Below, in pieces: positions 49,679 through 61,029 of a stretch of DNA of 64,000 nucleotides. The stretch is from Carposina sasakii (lineage: Eukaryota; Arthropoda; Insecta; Lepidoptera; Carposinidae), in assembly GCA_014607495.2 (NCBI GenBank), contig CP053163.1, forward strand, positions 5,684,716-5,748,715, read 5' to 3'. A program made the position numbers and the translations under genes. The notes below the pieces were generated by a model, which worked only from the letters and a program-made list of their open reading frames with translations, made no database searches and was not told the DNA's origin. Within the stretch, counting starts at the first letter, position 1, and every line of letters begins with the position of its first letter.

Positions 49679-52600
49679 CTGGAGAAAAAAATATATTAAC
49701 ATTATTTTTATCAGGCTCATGGGATAGCCAGAACTGCAGAATCACAAAGGCGATCTTACAGCCACGTTTAGCATAGCGACATCAGATGTAAATTTATATT
49801 GATTGAAAAGTTGCTAACTCGATTGTCTGAGAGAACACCTCTGAGCTCCTTAGTCGACTCTTAAGGTACGACATTCACAGAATGAGTTGCAGCTGATGTA
49901 TTCCAGTGTGAAAACCTGGGAGCACTTTGTATGTTTTCTTACCTACTACTTCGCACACTTACAAGTGTGACTTCCAACACTTGACAAATTACCCTCGGCC
50001 ACATTTTATTTACCATACTTACTTTTCAATCTTTTTCCTATGGGATCACATGGGGCTTCCCCGAGGGCACATTTGAGCTGTCTCTGGATGAACCTCTTGT
50101 CGTTGAGGGCATCGTCGAGGACCGTGTCAGACACAGGCGGCCGGGTGCTCTGCTCTTGGGCCACGCAAGCGGCCACCAGGACCAAGAGAATCACACTGGA
50201 GATCTGGAAGAAAACTTCTTGTTACTACTCTCTGTAGGAGCTCATTGTATATCGTCGCCGTTATTTGCTACAAGACTATGACTTACTGGTTGCTGAGCTC
50301 TCAGACTAGGTATTTAGCAGCTAAATAATCAAAATTTGAGCTGTTCGTAATTACAAATACGTATACATTAGGGGACGGCCACACAGAACTGACGTAAGAC
50401 ACGGACCCGTCGCAGTCGCGGCGCCCGTTTAATCAACTTTTATACAAAATGTAAGTATACAGCCGTCGCGACGTAAGACATACAGAAAAGACGGGACGGC
50501 CGTCACGACGCTTACTCGTCGGGGCGCCCGATTGGAAAACATATAGAAAAGACAGGGCGCGGGCCTGCGCGGGCGCAAGCGGGGGAGCGGAAAGGACGCG
50601 GAGAGCAGGTTCTCACATAATTATCACAATGTTCCGAAAACCCTGAAAAATTTACATCTCTAGCTGATTTTTATTATTTATTTATTTTATTTGGCTAACA
50701 AAACAAGTAACAATCTGTAATTAATATAATCCTACAAATTCTTAAAATTAAACTAGACTGATCCCGTATATCGACGTAGTTTGACGAGAGAAACAATTCA
50801 CGAGAGAAACAAACTACCTACCTATAAATTGTTCATAGTTTCCGAGAAAAAAAAAATAAAGTAGCCAGTTTTTGGGAGGTCGAAAAAAAAATTGTATTGT
50901 ACTTTTATTAATCCAAAAAAACAGCAATGTGTCACACAATAACCAATAAGCCCATTAAATTAGTCATAGGATCGCCCGATTCTATTGCCGCGGAGAGCAA
51001 AGACTACTGATAATCAAATCCAAAATACATCTCCTGCGAGTAACAACACTGTCGTATAACTGAACATAATGGTACTTGTTCAGCATTTCAGAATTTGCCT
51101 GGCTGTCACCTACACCCTGTATGTGTAGTACGTACTTATACAGACATGTTGACACGACTGTGTTCCCTAAACGGGGTAGACAGAACTGCAGGATCACATG
51201 AGGAGATCCTTACAGCAACGTTTAGCATAACGGGGTCAGATATTAATGGTCATTGGCAAGTTGCTAGCTAGTTGCTAGCTTATCGCCTGAGAGAATACCT
51301 GAGTTCCATAGTCGACTCTTAAGCCTGCAATACATGTTGGCCTAACCTAGCCGAGTGAACGCTAGAGGTGAGGCATAAATATTGGAATAGGTATGTGGAT
51401 TAGGTATTTTTAAATACTAGTCGGTACCTAATACAATAGTATTCCAATGATATTGTAGTATTTTTGCTAAATAATAAAATTGAAACTTATAGTCTAAGCC
51501 TTACGGTTGATTTCTCTTAATGAGATGATATTTAATGCAAAACCTAACACCTAAACGTTGTATTAGGTACCGACTAGTATTGAAAAATACCTAATCCAAC
51601 ATTTATGCTTCACCTCTAGCGTTCACTCGGCTAGGCTGGGCCAACATGTATTGCAGACTTTACGATATACACGGAAGGAGATGCAGCTGATATTCTAGTG
51701 AAACTCCGCATCAGCACAGGACAAATGATGTGCCCTCATGGCAGTTATTTCCATTACATAGTTACTATTCGTCATTTTAAGAATTCATGAAGAACTTACT
51801 TACCTACATTTATTTACCCTAAGTAAATAGAAATACCTACCTACCAACCACAGAGCAAATTTACAAAAGATATTTTTAAACAAAGTTAAGACAATACAAG
51901 ACTTTTTCCTTGATCGAATATTCAAATTCAGTCGGCACGCGAATGGTCACGTTTGGTTCCTTAGTCAAAAGAAGTCTTCAAGTTTCGTCATATTCCATAG
52001 GTACTGCGCAGGTTATAGAAGATAATTCCTAAATTGCATGGTACGACACGCACTTGACCAGTTGAAATTCTTAAAAATTCATACAAAATCTTTGACAAAC
52101 CGCGACGAGTTATGAGTATGGTAACAAAATATAAATAAAGGATAATGTGTTCTAAGAAATTGAGAATGCAGACAAATGATCTAAACAATGTTGTTCCCAT
52201 TCAACAATATCGTTGTTTTAAGAACGGGAGCTAAGAATCAATATAGAGATGCCTAAGCTAATTTTCGCTTCTAATCTTTTTCAAGAACAATAATCTATAA
52301 GTTTAAGTCGTCTGCAGGGCTCTACCCGAACGCTATTTCTTGACTTCTTTGTCCAGTCTAAATGCTGGTTATATACCTACAGTCCAGTCTGGTGGTTATA
52401 TACCTACCTGCCTACTAAATATTAGGCTGCCTTTGCACTATAAATGTGCTCGCTATGTATGCTATGGATGCGTTTGATATCCACCGAACAAATTCATTGA
52501 TAGAGGGACCAAGAATACTTATGATTTGTGGATAACGCATCTATAGCAACGTGGCATAGTGTACATCTTTGGCAGCCTCGTACTTAGTTCCAGCTACATA

Positions 52601-55600
52601 CTATGTTGTCTACTATTTAGGTACCTACCTAAATAATAGTTACCTACTCGCCCTTGACCTCCCAGTTTTAGCATCATTTAGCTTGTAGTTTCTAAACTCA
52701 AAACTGCCACGGTCTTGAGTTTTCCACTGCTTATTGCCACTTGCGCAAGTTTACTCATTTTAAATGCTTTTTGCAGGTTTTTATTGAGATCATTAACCTT
52801 TGTGAATTGTGATGCTGGTAAAGTATCCACAGTGACGCGTCGTATTACATAAGGGAAAGTCTAATCTGTATCAATAAAAAATAAGGTTTACGTTTACCTA
52901 AAATCTGACCTGAATACAGTAACTTATATAACCATCAAAAGGTTTTTCAAAATGTAAAGTAAATCGTTCTATCATCATCTATCTGCCTTTAGGTACAGCA
53001 ATAATTTTTGGAGTTATCGCATAGTATGATTTCCTTTGAAACTCATTGTATTCTGAATTTGTTATAAGGCCGGCTACCTGCCTATGATGCCAACCCTGCT
53101 TCTCCTACTGTACTCGTAATGCCGAATTAAATCAGTTCATCAATTAAGATCTACGCTGGTGATGCCTCATCAAATTCAAGGTTGAGCAACTACATCTACT
53201 CTTCACTAGAAAGCTCCACGTGGTAAAGAATAAGAATGTCGCTGCTTTCTTGGCACGAATAGGTACAATAACCTAGCGACCCGTAATAAATCCAATAGGA
53301 TATATTCCGACCAATCTAAATTTCTAACTAACATTTCTTTGTACCTACCTCACTGTTCAGGACATCATGTATGACCCGAATCAGCCATTCCTAACAGAGA
53401 CCTTGACTTGTGGATACCCTACGTTTGCATCGAATGGCAAAACACTATGGACGCGACATACTCTGAATTTAAATGATTGAGTAATCAATCAATAGGTATC
53501 TGTCCCATTTGTGGAGCTCTATAAGGAAACAATTGAACAATCTATCTGTAATTTTAGTTTTCATTACGCGCTATCGTACTTAATAATAATAATACATCGA
53601 CTATTCAGATATGTACTTAATAAAATTAATTTAAGTGTCCTTTCCCTAAATAAAGGCTTCACTAGATTATATTAGCTGCATCACCTTCTGTGCATGTCGT
53701 TAGAGGGCGTTCTCTCTCTCTCTCTCCCTCTCTCTGAGTCAATGAGCTAGCACTGTCACTGATCCTCTGCTGGACTCCGCTGTGCTCAAAATGGCTGTAG
53801 GATTTCTTTCATGGTCCTGCGGTTTAGGCTACCCCATTATAGGAACAGACACTCTGATCATATGATCCGTTGCGAGTGGAAACTGATCACGCTTTTGGGT
53901 AGGTACACTCTGATCACGATATCAGTTTCGCCTCAAATCAAACCAATGAAAAATAGAATCCGATCGCGTGATCAGATTCATCCGAGACAACGTATATGAT
54001 AGATAATGTCCACTCTGATCACATTAACTTCAAAGTATTACAAAAAATAAGAAATATTTTTTTATTTTAAAATTTATATTTATGGGTAGGCCTATGTCCA
54101 ACAATGGACTTCTCAGGGCTGTAAATGATGAATGATGATTATTTTATCTAGTCCAAGTAGAAAATGTCAGTTACAACCACCAGAAATACATTTTCTGGTG
54201 AAAATAATTTCCAAAAAAAACTTATTTTCTGTAACACTTTGAAATTATCATAGTGGTATTCGTTGTCTCGGTTGAATCTGATAACGCGATCGGATTCTAC
54301 TTATGAGTATCATATCTGTGATTCTATTTCATGTCATTCGTTTGATTTGAGGCGAAACTGATATCGTGATCAGAGTGTACCCAAAAGCGTGATCAGTTTC
54401 CACTCGCAACAGATCATATTATTATGATCAGAGTGGGCTAACCACGTAAAATGAGTCCTTTTCACAACATTCTAACTTTCATAGATTCGAAAAAATCGTC
54501 GAGGTCACAGGTAGTCACAACTGTTTTCCAGTTTTCTGTCTTCCCCACCTCTAACGAATTCGAAATACACTGCTCAAATAGGTACCTAGAGCCTTCCTAC
54601 AAACGATGATTACATGCCTATTTATGCAATATGCAACAAATGTAAGTAGACTTGGTTCAGGGTATGTAACTTGTAAGGCATATCTAGTCACTCGTATCAT
54701 ATCTGTGGTAAAAGTAAATAGGAAAACAACTATAGATCGATATAGGTAGATACCTATTATAAAATGCATTAACGCACAAATTTGAAAGTTAGAGGATGTG
54801 TTCTTTGTATGCTATGTTTCGATGACATATGCAACTACATGATCTACATCCATAAAAGAAAGGATTTGTCCAAATTTTGACGGGAACGGGAAAAACAAGA
54901 ACCGTCAAAATGCGGGCCAAGTTATAGGCGTCTGTAGTAGCACATGGCCACATAGCCGAATCTAGTCAAATTACTTTTTTGTGAAAATGGTTTAGAAAAT
55001 GTCACCAGTCGAGGTCATAACTACAGTGTATGTTTCACCTAATAGTTCCTAATAGTTCCTTTGAATGATGGCGCTAGTTACTATTGTGTAGGACTAAATT
55101 ATCTGTTACTGCATACAAAAAATTTTAGTTCTGAAATCAGGCATAGGAGTTATTCTATGAAACGGACTCTACCGGTGTCCGTCATGACGGCGGTACTCAG
55201 TGGTCACAGGCGAGATTTCAATTTCAAAAGGTAGTTTAGTTGGGTAAGCATTTTCACTTCGTTATACCACAGCGGTTAAGCAATTTCCAAGTTATACATA
55301 TACAGGTGATTTTTGGTCGTCAACGTTCCCGAAAACTACGGAATCTCCTTATCATCACGATAATTTTTCTCCATGGAAGCATACCTGGGAAGTGTCTGGT
55401 TTCCAAAATATTAGGGTCCAAAGTTGAGTAAATAGACTGCGTTTTTCTGCATAAATGCACATAGACGCACGTAGCAAGATTTTTTCACGAGAAATAATTA
55501 ATATCTGTCTATAAAAAAACTAACATAAACACTAGACACTATAAATTTCGCCAGACAAGTAATTTAAAATTTTTTTTGAAAAAAAAAAATTTTTTCCCAG

Positions 55601-58600
55601 CATTTTTTTTGGCATAAACTTACTTTATTTGATGTATAGAGTACGTACCCTTCGTTAAAGGTGGCCACAAAAAAACATCCTGTATAAGTTCTATACAGGA
55701 TGATTTTTGGTCGTCAACGTTCCCGAAAACTACGGAATCTCCTCATCATCACGATCATTTTTCTCCATGGAAGCATACCTGGGAAGTGTCTGGTTTCCAA
55801 AATATTAGGGTCCAAAGTTGAGTAAATAGACTGCGTTTTTCTGCATAAATGCACATAGACGCGCGTAGCAGGATTTTTTCACGAAAAATAATTAATATCT
55901 GTCTATAAAAAAACTAACATAAACACTAGACACTATAAATTTCGCACGATCAAGGAATTTAATTTTTTTTTTTTTTTTTTTTATTTTTCCCAGCATTTTT
56001 TTTGCCATAAACTTACTTTATTTCATATAGTGGACGCCCGCGACTCCGTCCGCGTGGACTACAGAAAAAATAAAAAGTAGCCTATATGTTAAGTGTAAAA
56101 AGTAGCCTATATGTTATCGCGGTTGTCGTAAAAAATTAATTCACGTTTGTCCCCTTCCCGTGGGAATTTCGGGAAATCCGTTCCCAGTGCTTCCTCGGGG
56201 TCCCAAATAAACATATATGCTCAACTTCAGATTCACATGTTTAACCGTTTTCGTAAAAAATAAATAATTCCCGTTGGTCTCCTTCCCGTGGGAATTTCGG
56301 GAAATCCGTTCTAGTGTTTCCTCGCAGTCCCTAATGAACATATATGCCCAATTTCAGCTTCATATGTATAGCGGTTTTCGTAAAAACTATGAATTCCCGT
56401 TTGTCCCCTTCCCGTGGGAATTTCGGGAAATCCGTTTTTAGTCCTCCCTCGCTGTCCCCAATGAACATATATGCCCGATTTCAGCTTCATATGTATAGCG
56501 GTTTTCGTAAAAACTATGAATTCCCGTTTGTCCCCTTCCCGTGGGAATTTCGGGAAATCCGTTTTTAGTCCTCCCTCGCTGTCCCCAATGAACATATATG
56601 CCCGATTTCAGCTTCATATGTATAGCGGTTTTCGTAAAAAATATAGAATTCCCGTTGGTCGCCTTCCCGTGGGAATATCGGGAAATTCTTATAGCCTATG
56701 TTCATCCAGGTCCAATAAGGATTCTAACGGTGAAAGAATTTTTGAAATCGGTCCAGTAGTTTTTGAGCCTATTCATTACAACCAAACAAACAAAGTTTTC
56801 CTCTTTATAATATTAGTGTAGATATAGAATACGTACCCTTCGTTAAAGGTGGCCACAAAAAAACATCCTGTATATTATCTTATTGTTTCAATTATTTTTC
56901 AGTTTCAGCATTGTTATTTTCATGATTTCAGCAGTACAGAAATAGCAAAGAGCTTATAGAAGTATACTTTTTTATTTTTGATTAACTATTGAACTTAGAA
57001 TGAAGTGGCTTTTACTAAATTAAAATACACATAATCTACACTAATATTATAAAGAGGAAAACTTTGTTTGTTTGGTTGTAATGAATAGGCTCAAAAACTA
57101 CTGGACCGATTTCAAAAATTCTTTCACCGTTAGAATCCTTATTGGACCTGGATGAACATAGGCTATAAGAATTTCCCGATATTCCCACGGGAAGGCGACC
57201 AACGGGAATTCTATATTTTTTACGAAAACCGCTATACATATGAAGCTGAAATCGGGCATATATGTTCATTGGGGACAGCGAGGGAGGACTAAAAACGGAT
57301 TTCCCGAAATTCCCACGGGAAGGGGACAAACGGGAATTCATAGTTTTTACGAAAACCGCTATACATATGAAGCTGAAATCGGGCATATATGTTCATTGGG
57401 GACAGCGAGGGAGGACTAAAAACGGATTTCCCGAAATTCCCACGGGAAGGGGACAAACGGGAATTCATAGTTTTTACGAAAACCGCTATACATATGAAGC
57501 TGAAATTGGGCATATATGTTCATTAGGGACTGCGAGGAAACACTAGAACGGATTTCCCGAAATTCCCACGGGAAGGAGACCAACGGGAATTATTTATTTT
57601 TTACGAAAACGGTTAAACATGTGAATCTGAAGTTGAGCATATATGTTTATTTGGGACCCCGAGGAAGCACTGGGAACGGATTTCCCGAAATTCCCACGGG
57701 AAGGGGACAAACGTGAATTAATTTTTTACGACAACCGCGATAACATATAGGCTACTTTTTACACTTAACATATAGGCTACTTTTTATTTTTTCTGTAGTC
57801 CACGCGGACGGAGTCGCGGGCGTCCACTAGTGTATTATAAAGACTTAACATTTATTTAGATGGGTTTGCGTGTAAAATTTTAGTGGTGATGGCACTGGAT
57901 GATGCAGACATTTTCTCGTCTCTCTTATTTATATTAAATATCCACCACAGACAAGCACAATATTTAACTGTAAGTATTTTAGGTAAAATATATAATATAT
58001 ATTATACAGAATGATTTTTGGTTGTCAACGTTTCCGAAAATACGGAATCTCCTCATCACGATCATTTTTCTCCATGGAAGTATACCATCCATAGTAGTAT
58101 AGTATGTATGAGTGCTATATATCGGTAGGTAGGTACATCATAGATTTACTCCACATTTTCAATCGACCATGACATGACTGCGGTGTTGACAATAGGTATG
58201 ATGGGTACCAAGCAGTACAGTCATCGACACAAAATGTGCAATTCTTAAACAATTGCCATCACCTGCGTTTGCGCATGTTTACATAGTACAATACAACTAA
58301 GCGTGTACCAACACTACACCTTCGTTTAATAACAGTTTTATCTGAGTTTTATATATTGTGTTACAAAATTACTACTATAATAACAAAGTCCTTCGTACAT
58401 GCAATTACTTTTCATGGGACTATTTTTTATTATTAAACTCCTGACTTTACATGCACTAAAAGTTATGGTGTTAAACTCACCTGTTTAAGAATTAGATAAG
58501 CAGAGAGTGAAGATCTAGGGGGAATTAATTATTTTTGTTTTAAGGATCAGGAAAACGATAGCTCGGTTGCAGGCAGCGAGTTGTCTGACTAGAAAATAGC

Positions 58601-60023
58601 AATTTTACATGCTGATAAGCTGACTTAATCGGATAGTAATTTTCTTCTTATCAGTCAACATATATTTTAAGGAGATAGTTAATTAATAAGCAATGCGAGG
58701 TTTGGCAATACCTACAAAATTAATAATTAAAAATCGTATTAAATTGATGTCTGGGGTACCTACCAACATTAAAAAAAAATGTAGTATCATTTTGCTTTAT
58801 GATCAGCTATTATAACAAATTCGTAAGATAAGCTACATTTTTTTTTTTCAAGCGACTGTACCTACTAGACCCCCATACGTACATTTGATTCACCGTCCGC
58901 AAAAATGAGATTTTAAGGTCGTTCATTTCTTAAGCTGGGTAAACCGAATAGTAGGTATTACAACCATATTATGCTGTATTAGGTAACACAAGATTATCGT
59001 TGTGCGGCTCATTTATTTTGTCGTGCTGTTTTTATAAAATAAACTAGTACTGTGGTGATCAAAACAACGTTACATAAATATTAGGAAGTACGGTCTGTAC
59101 TTATATCCGCAATAGAGTTAATGCTGACTGATCTATGCATTATAAGTTTATTTATAGGAACAAGGAAATGGATTATTGAAATATTTTTACATAACAGGAT
59201 AAGTAGGCATCTCGCACCAACTACAACCAACTAGGTACTTACCTAAGTTTCGCGCTACTAAAATTTATACCGTGATCGAACCTATCATTACTTGATCTAT
59301 ACATGTGAAATAAACTCTGTTGTTTTGCAAATTAAAATATAAAAAAATACCCATAAGTATATTTGAATCTACTATTTACATATTTAAATGTTTACCTGTG
59401 TATTTAGGTTCACAATTACCAAATCCTTGTGGAGTGGAGTAAAGTCAGCGCCGCTACAACACGATTTATCTTTGTCTCTATGTATTCATTGCGTATATTT
59501 GTGCCTCTATCTATTAGGCGATATAATATAGGTTAAACAACACTAATTAATACGTACATACGAGTACATCTACGTGATTTTTAACCAAATCCCCTTAAGC
59601 ACAGTAAATTAGTTCTAATACCTACCACACCAGAAAGAGACTAGGTACCTTATACCTATATGAAGTAACACCTCATCAAAGTTATTTGATCAAATAAATT
59701 TATAGACCCACTATTTTATTAAATAAAAATATTTTATTTAAACCCATCTACCGATGAAAATAACCGCGACATTTTCCTTAACCAGCAATATGTGTTTAAA
59801 TTTTACAATCCATTAAATGCAACTAGGCTAGCGATATAAATAAACTGCACGACAAATATTTCACTTAAAACCTGGTCTAGTACCTAAATAACTTTAATAA
59901 ACTGGTAAACGTAAAACCTATCGAAAGTGAACCCATCGTCCTTGTGCCCAACTACGTATACACAGAAAACTTAAAACAAAACTGGAAACATATAGGAAAA
60001 CTGCACTATTCGCTCACCTGCAT
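49539..60023 (-). CDS. chemosensory protein (CSP/OS-D family), first exon remote
   Basis: Exons 60018-60023 (ATG CAG, proposed), 50023-50203 and 49539-49678 (stop TAA) join in frame to 108 residues. The product has a signal peptide (MQISSVILLVLVAACVAQ if the first exon is right) and the four-cysteine CSP signature C-x6-C-x18-C-x2-C (CALGEAPC, then CPQC). It also has the helix-rich C-terminus ending KIVRQYAG. CSPs are small secreted carriers of hydrophobic ligands in sensory and other tissues. The intron after a lysine codon at phase 1 is at the position usual for insect CSPs. The two downstream exons are firm. The first exon rests on a perfect GTGAGC donor behind ATGCAG and on completing the signal peptide. 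Confidence 0.75.
49723..49895. repeat. dispersed repeat (GAACTGCAGGATCA family) in CSP intron
   Basis: CCAGAACTGCAGAATCACAA, CCACGTTTAGCATAGCGACA, CCTTAGTCGACTCTTAAGG and GCAGCTGATGTATTCCAGTG align with 51171-51320 and 31085-31255. It fills much of the intron 49679-50022. Confidence 0.65.
50023..50203 (-). CDS. CSP exon 2 (signal peptide core, first cysteine pair)
   Basis: Acceptor TTTTCTTCCAG before ATCTCC and donor GAAAA|GTAAGT. It encodes the hydrophobic signal core ISSVILLVLVAACVAQ and the mature start with CALGEAPC. No ATG lies in frame in this exon, so an upstream exon must supply the start. Confidence 0.88.
50381..50600. repeat. GC-rich repeat fragment (GGACGGCCACACAG)
   Basis: GGGGACGGCCACACAGAACT followed by repeated GTCGCGACG/CGTCGCGGCGCCCG strings and two near-copies of GACGTAAGACA and CATA(C/T)AGAAAAGAC. 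It stands out from the AT-rich surroundings. It probably belongs to a partial DNA-transposon derivative. No matching right end was found. Confidence 0.4.
51171..51705. repeat. dispersed repeat split by a palindromic element
   Basis: GGGTAGACAGAACTGCAGGA..GTCGACTC at the left and ACGATATACACGGAAGGAGATGCAGCTGAT at the right are the two parts of the family seen at 49723-49895. The palindrome 51322-51659 sits between them. Confidence 0.65.
51322..51659. repeat. palindromic MITE, TTA target duplication
   Basis: 338 bp with inverted arms of about 100 bp or more: AGCCTGCAATACATGTTGGC..CTAGCCGAGTGAACGCTAGA at the left and the reverse of AGTCTGCAATACATGTTGGC at the right. It is flanked by TTA on both sides (51319-51321 and 51660-51662). 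A 3-bp TTA duplication suggests a PIF/Harbinger-type MITE. Confidence 0.75.
52432..52568. repeat. short MITE (AGGCTGCCTTTGCAC ends)
   Basis: AGGCTGCCTTTGCACTATA at the left and TAGTGTACATCTTTGGCAGCCT at the right are imperfect inverted ends, and the internal sequence GTATGCTATGGATGCGTTTG is also partly palindromic. About 137 bp. Confidence 0.5.
52569..53700 (-). other. no gene seen
   Basis: AT-rich sequence inside the proposed long first CSP intron. I see no exon, RNA gene or clear repeat here. Confidence 0.4.
53711..53737. repeat. (TC)n microsatellite
   Basis: An interrupted CT/TC run of about 27 bases. Confidence 0.85.
53848..54447. repeat. TGATCA-rich palindromic element
   Basis: The left arm (CACTCTGATCATATGATC, GCGAGTGGAAACTGATCACG, CACTCTGATCACGATATCAG, CGATCGCGTGATCAGATTC, about 53848-54000) is repeated in inverted form at about 54260-54447. 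Within each arm the motif ACTCTGATCA recurs. The middle includes GGCCTATGTCCAACAATGGA, a scrap of the SINE-like family at 30283. Confidence 0.7.
55026..55172. repeat. GAGTGCGTTTCAT MITE family copy
   Basis: TTTCACCTAATAGTTCC (with a short local duplication AATAGTTCCT), TTGAATGATGGCGCTAGTTA, and GTTCTGAAATCAGGCATAGG..ATGAAACGGACTCTACC match the copies at 16466-16697 and 17598-18142. Confidence 0.7.
55302..55685. repeat. TACAGGATG MITE family, copy 1
   Basis: The left end is ATACAGGTGATTTTTGGTCG and the right end CACAAAAAAACATCCTGTATA. The middle includes CCATGGAAGCATACCTGGGA, AGTAAATAGACTGCGTTTTT and CTAACATAAACACTAGACAC. Near-identical copies occur at 55693-56877, 61030-61412 and 63810-64000. 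Confidence 0.8.
55693..56877. repeat. TACAGGATG MITE family, copy 2, interrupted
   Basis: 55693-56027 holds the left part and 56824-56877 the right end (TAGAATACGTACCCTTCGTT..AAACATCCTGTATA). The left arm of the large inverted repeat (56028-56823) is inserted between them. Confidence 0.8.
56028..57829. repeat. large inverted repeat, 796-bp arms, 210-bp spacer
   Basis: Left arm 56028-56823, right arm 57034-57829, reverse complements with no length difference and no mismatch found in the stretches compared. Each arm runs from TAGTGGACGCCCGCGACTCC to TATAATATTAGTGTAGAT and holds about five tandem copies of a ~127-bp unit (CCCGTGGGAATTTCGGGAAA at ~56158, 56287, 56413, 56539 and a variant at 56667). 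The left arm sits inside a MITE whose right end begins the spacer, so the arm behaves as a mobile repeat. A transcript would form a very long hairpin. Confidence 0.9.
58005..58085. repeat. TACAGGATG MITE family, left-end fragment
   Basis: ATACAGAATGATTTTTGGTTGTCAACGTTTCCG..CGATCATTTTTCTCCATGGAAG matches the first 75 bases of 55693. Confidence 0.6.
58086..60011 (-). other. no gene seen
   Basis: AT-rich sequence, inside the proposed first CSP intron. No exon or repeat I can support. Confidence 0.4.
60018..60023 (-). CDS. proposed CSP first coding exon (ATG CAG)
   Basis: On the minus strand ATGCAG is followed at once by GTGAGC, a strong donor in phase 0. That matches the phase-0 acceptor at 50203. 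In-frame TAG and TAA lie upstream of the ATG. The implied intron is about 9.8 kb. Confidence 0.45.
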
Positions 60024-60240
60024 ATTCCTCACTTCCAGCACTTTTACTTTCAAATTTTACTACACCTTGGATGCAGCAGCGAACAATTGACCCGGATCTC
60101 ACTAGTGATTTCTAAAGTCTCTCGGTGTTACCCAGATGCGGTGAAGCGTACAGACCAACGGCGGAGTACAGCGTGAATGCGTTCTTGTTCCGTAACCTCT
60201 TACTTAACCGAAACGTTTCCCCCTCTTTAGTTTGAACCTC

Positions 60241-60246
60241 TTTATA
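60241..60246 (-). promoter_or_regulatory. candidate TATA box for the CSP gene
   Basis: TATAAA on the minus strand (in CTAGTATAAAGAGG) about 220 bases upstream of the proposed ATG. No clear initiator is seen 25-30 bases downstream. Confidence 0.25.
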
Positions 60247-60663
60247 CTAGTTACTCCAAGTTACGTGAATGAGCGCTAAATGCAAGACTAGATATAAAAG
60301 TGATAAATAATCGTGCTGTTTAAATAAATACGGGATATGTCTGCCTACTAGACGATATCGATTGAGAAAAAGGAGGTTATGGGGATAATAAACACCGCAA
60401 GGAATTAGTCGCGTTCTATATGAATCAGAAATTTATGTAATTTAAATAACAGACTCGGAAAGAAACAGCAAGATTTCTACCGACCTTATAAATGTATATC
60501 GGGTTTCGAATCCAGACCTAGGCGCGACAGGAAGGGTCACTCACTACTCGTACCAAATGGTATCAATCGTCATCAATTAAATTCAACTCTAGTATGGTGC
60601 AAGCTCCATGACATTAATAAACTTTCTTCAATACATACTCAATTATATTTTCTAAATAATCAG

Positions 60664-61020
60664 GTATATAGAGTATAACAAAAAGGGTATGCTAAGCGAA
60701 AAGCTATGAAAATAGTCTACTATAAAGAACTGAGTCTCGAAATCACAATTTATTTTTCAAGATCGTATGAACATTCCATTCATTGCGCCTCCCTTAGACA
60801 ACATAGTCTGAAAATCACACTGGTGTCGCCAACCCGCCTGCCCAGTGTGGTGACTATGGGCATAACCCCCCTGTGGCAGTAGCCTTGTGGCGTGCCCTGG
60901 GGGAGGCCTACGTCCAGCAGTGGACTGCAATAGGCTGAAGAAGAAGAAGACTGTTAATTGAGTTGTTTTGGAATTTCCCCATCCTGTCAGAAAAAAAATT
61001 ACATGTGATTTCGAGTCTGG
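60664..61020. repeat. palindromic MITE, TTAAGCGAAAT family, copy 4, interrupted
   Basis: The left end GTATAACAAAAAGGGTATGC..TAAGCGAAAAGC and inner arm TCGAAATCACAATTTATTTT pair with AAATTACATGTGATTTCGAG at about 60990. The SINE-like repeat at 60826-60950 is inserted, and the right end is replaced by the next MITE. Confidence 0.6.
60826..60950 (+). repeat. SINE-like repeat (GGCCTACGTCCAGCAGTGGA)
   Basis: GCCAACCCGCCTGCCCAGTG, GGCAGTAGCCTTGTGGCGTG and GGCCTACGTCCAGCAGTGGA, then TGCAATAGGCTGAAGAAGAAG. Same family as 30958-31080. Confidence 0.7.
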
Positions 61021-61029
61021 TGTAAAAAG

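Noticed and set aside
56311..57546. Open frames of 74-116 codons in both arms of the inverted repeat
   Set aside because: They arise from the ~127-bp tandem units, whose period keeps frames open by repetition. There is no recognisable domain and there are identical readings on both strands. Left as a question only in the tandem-unit finding.
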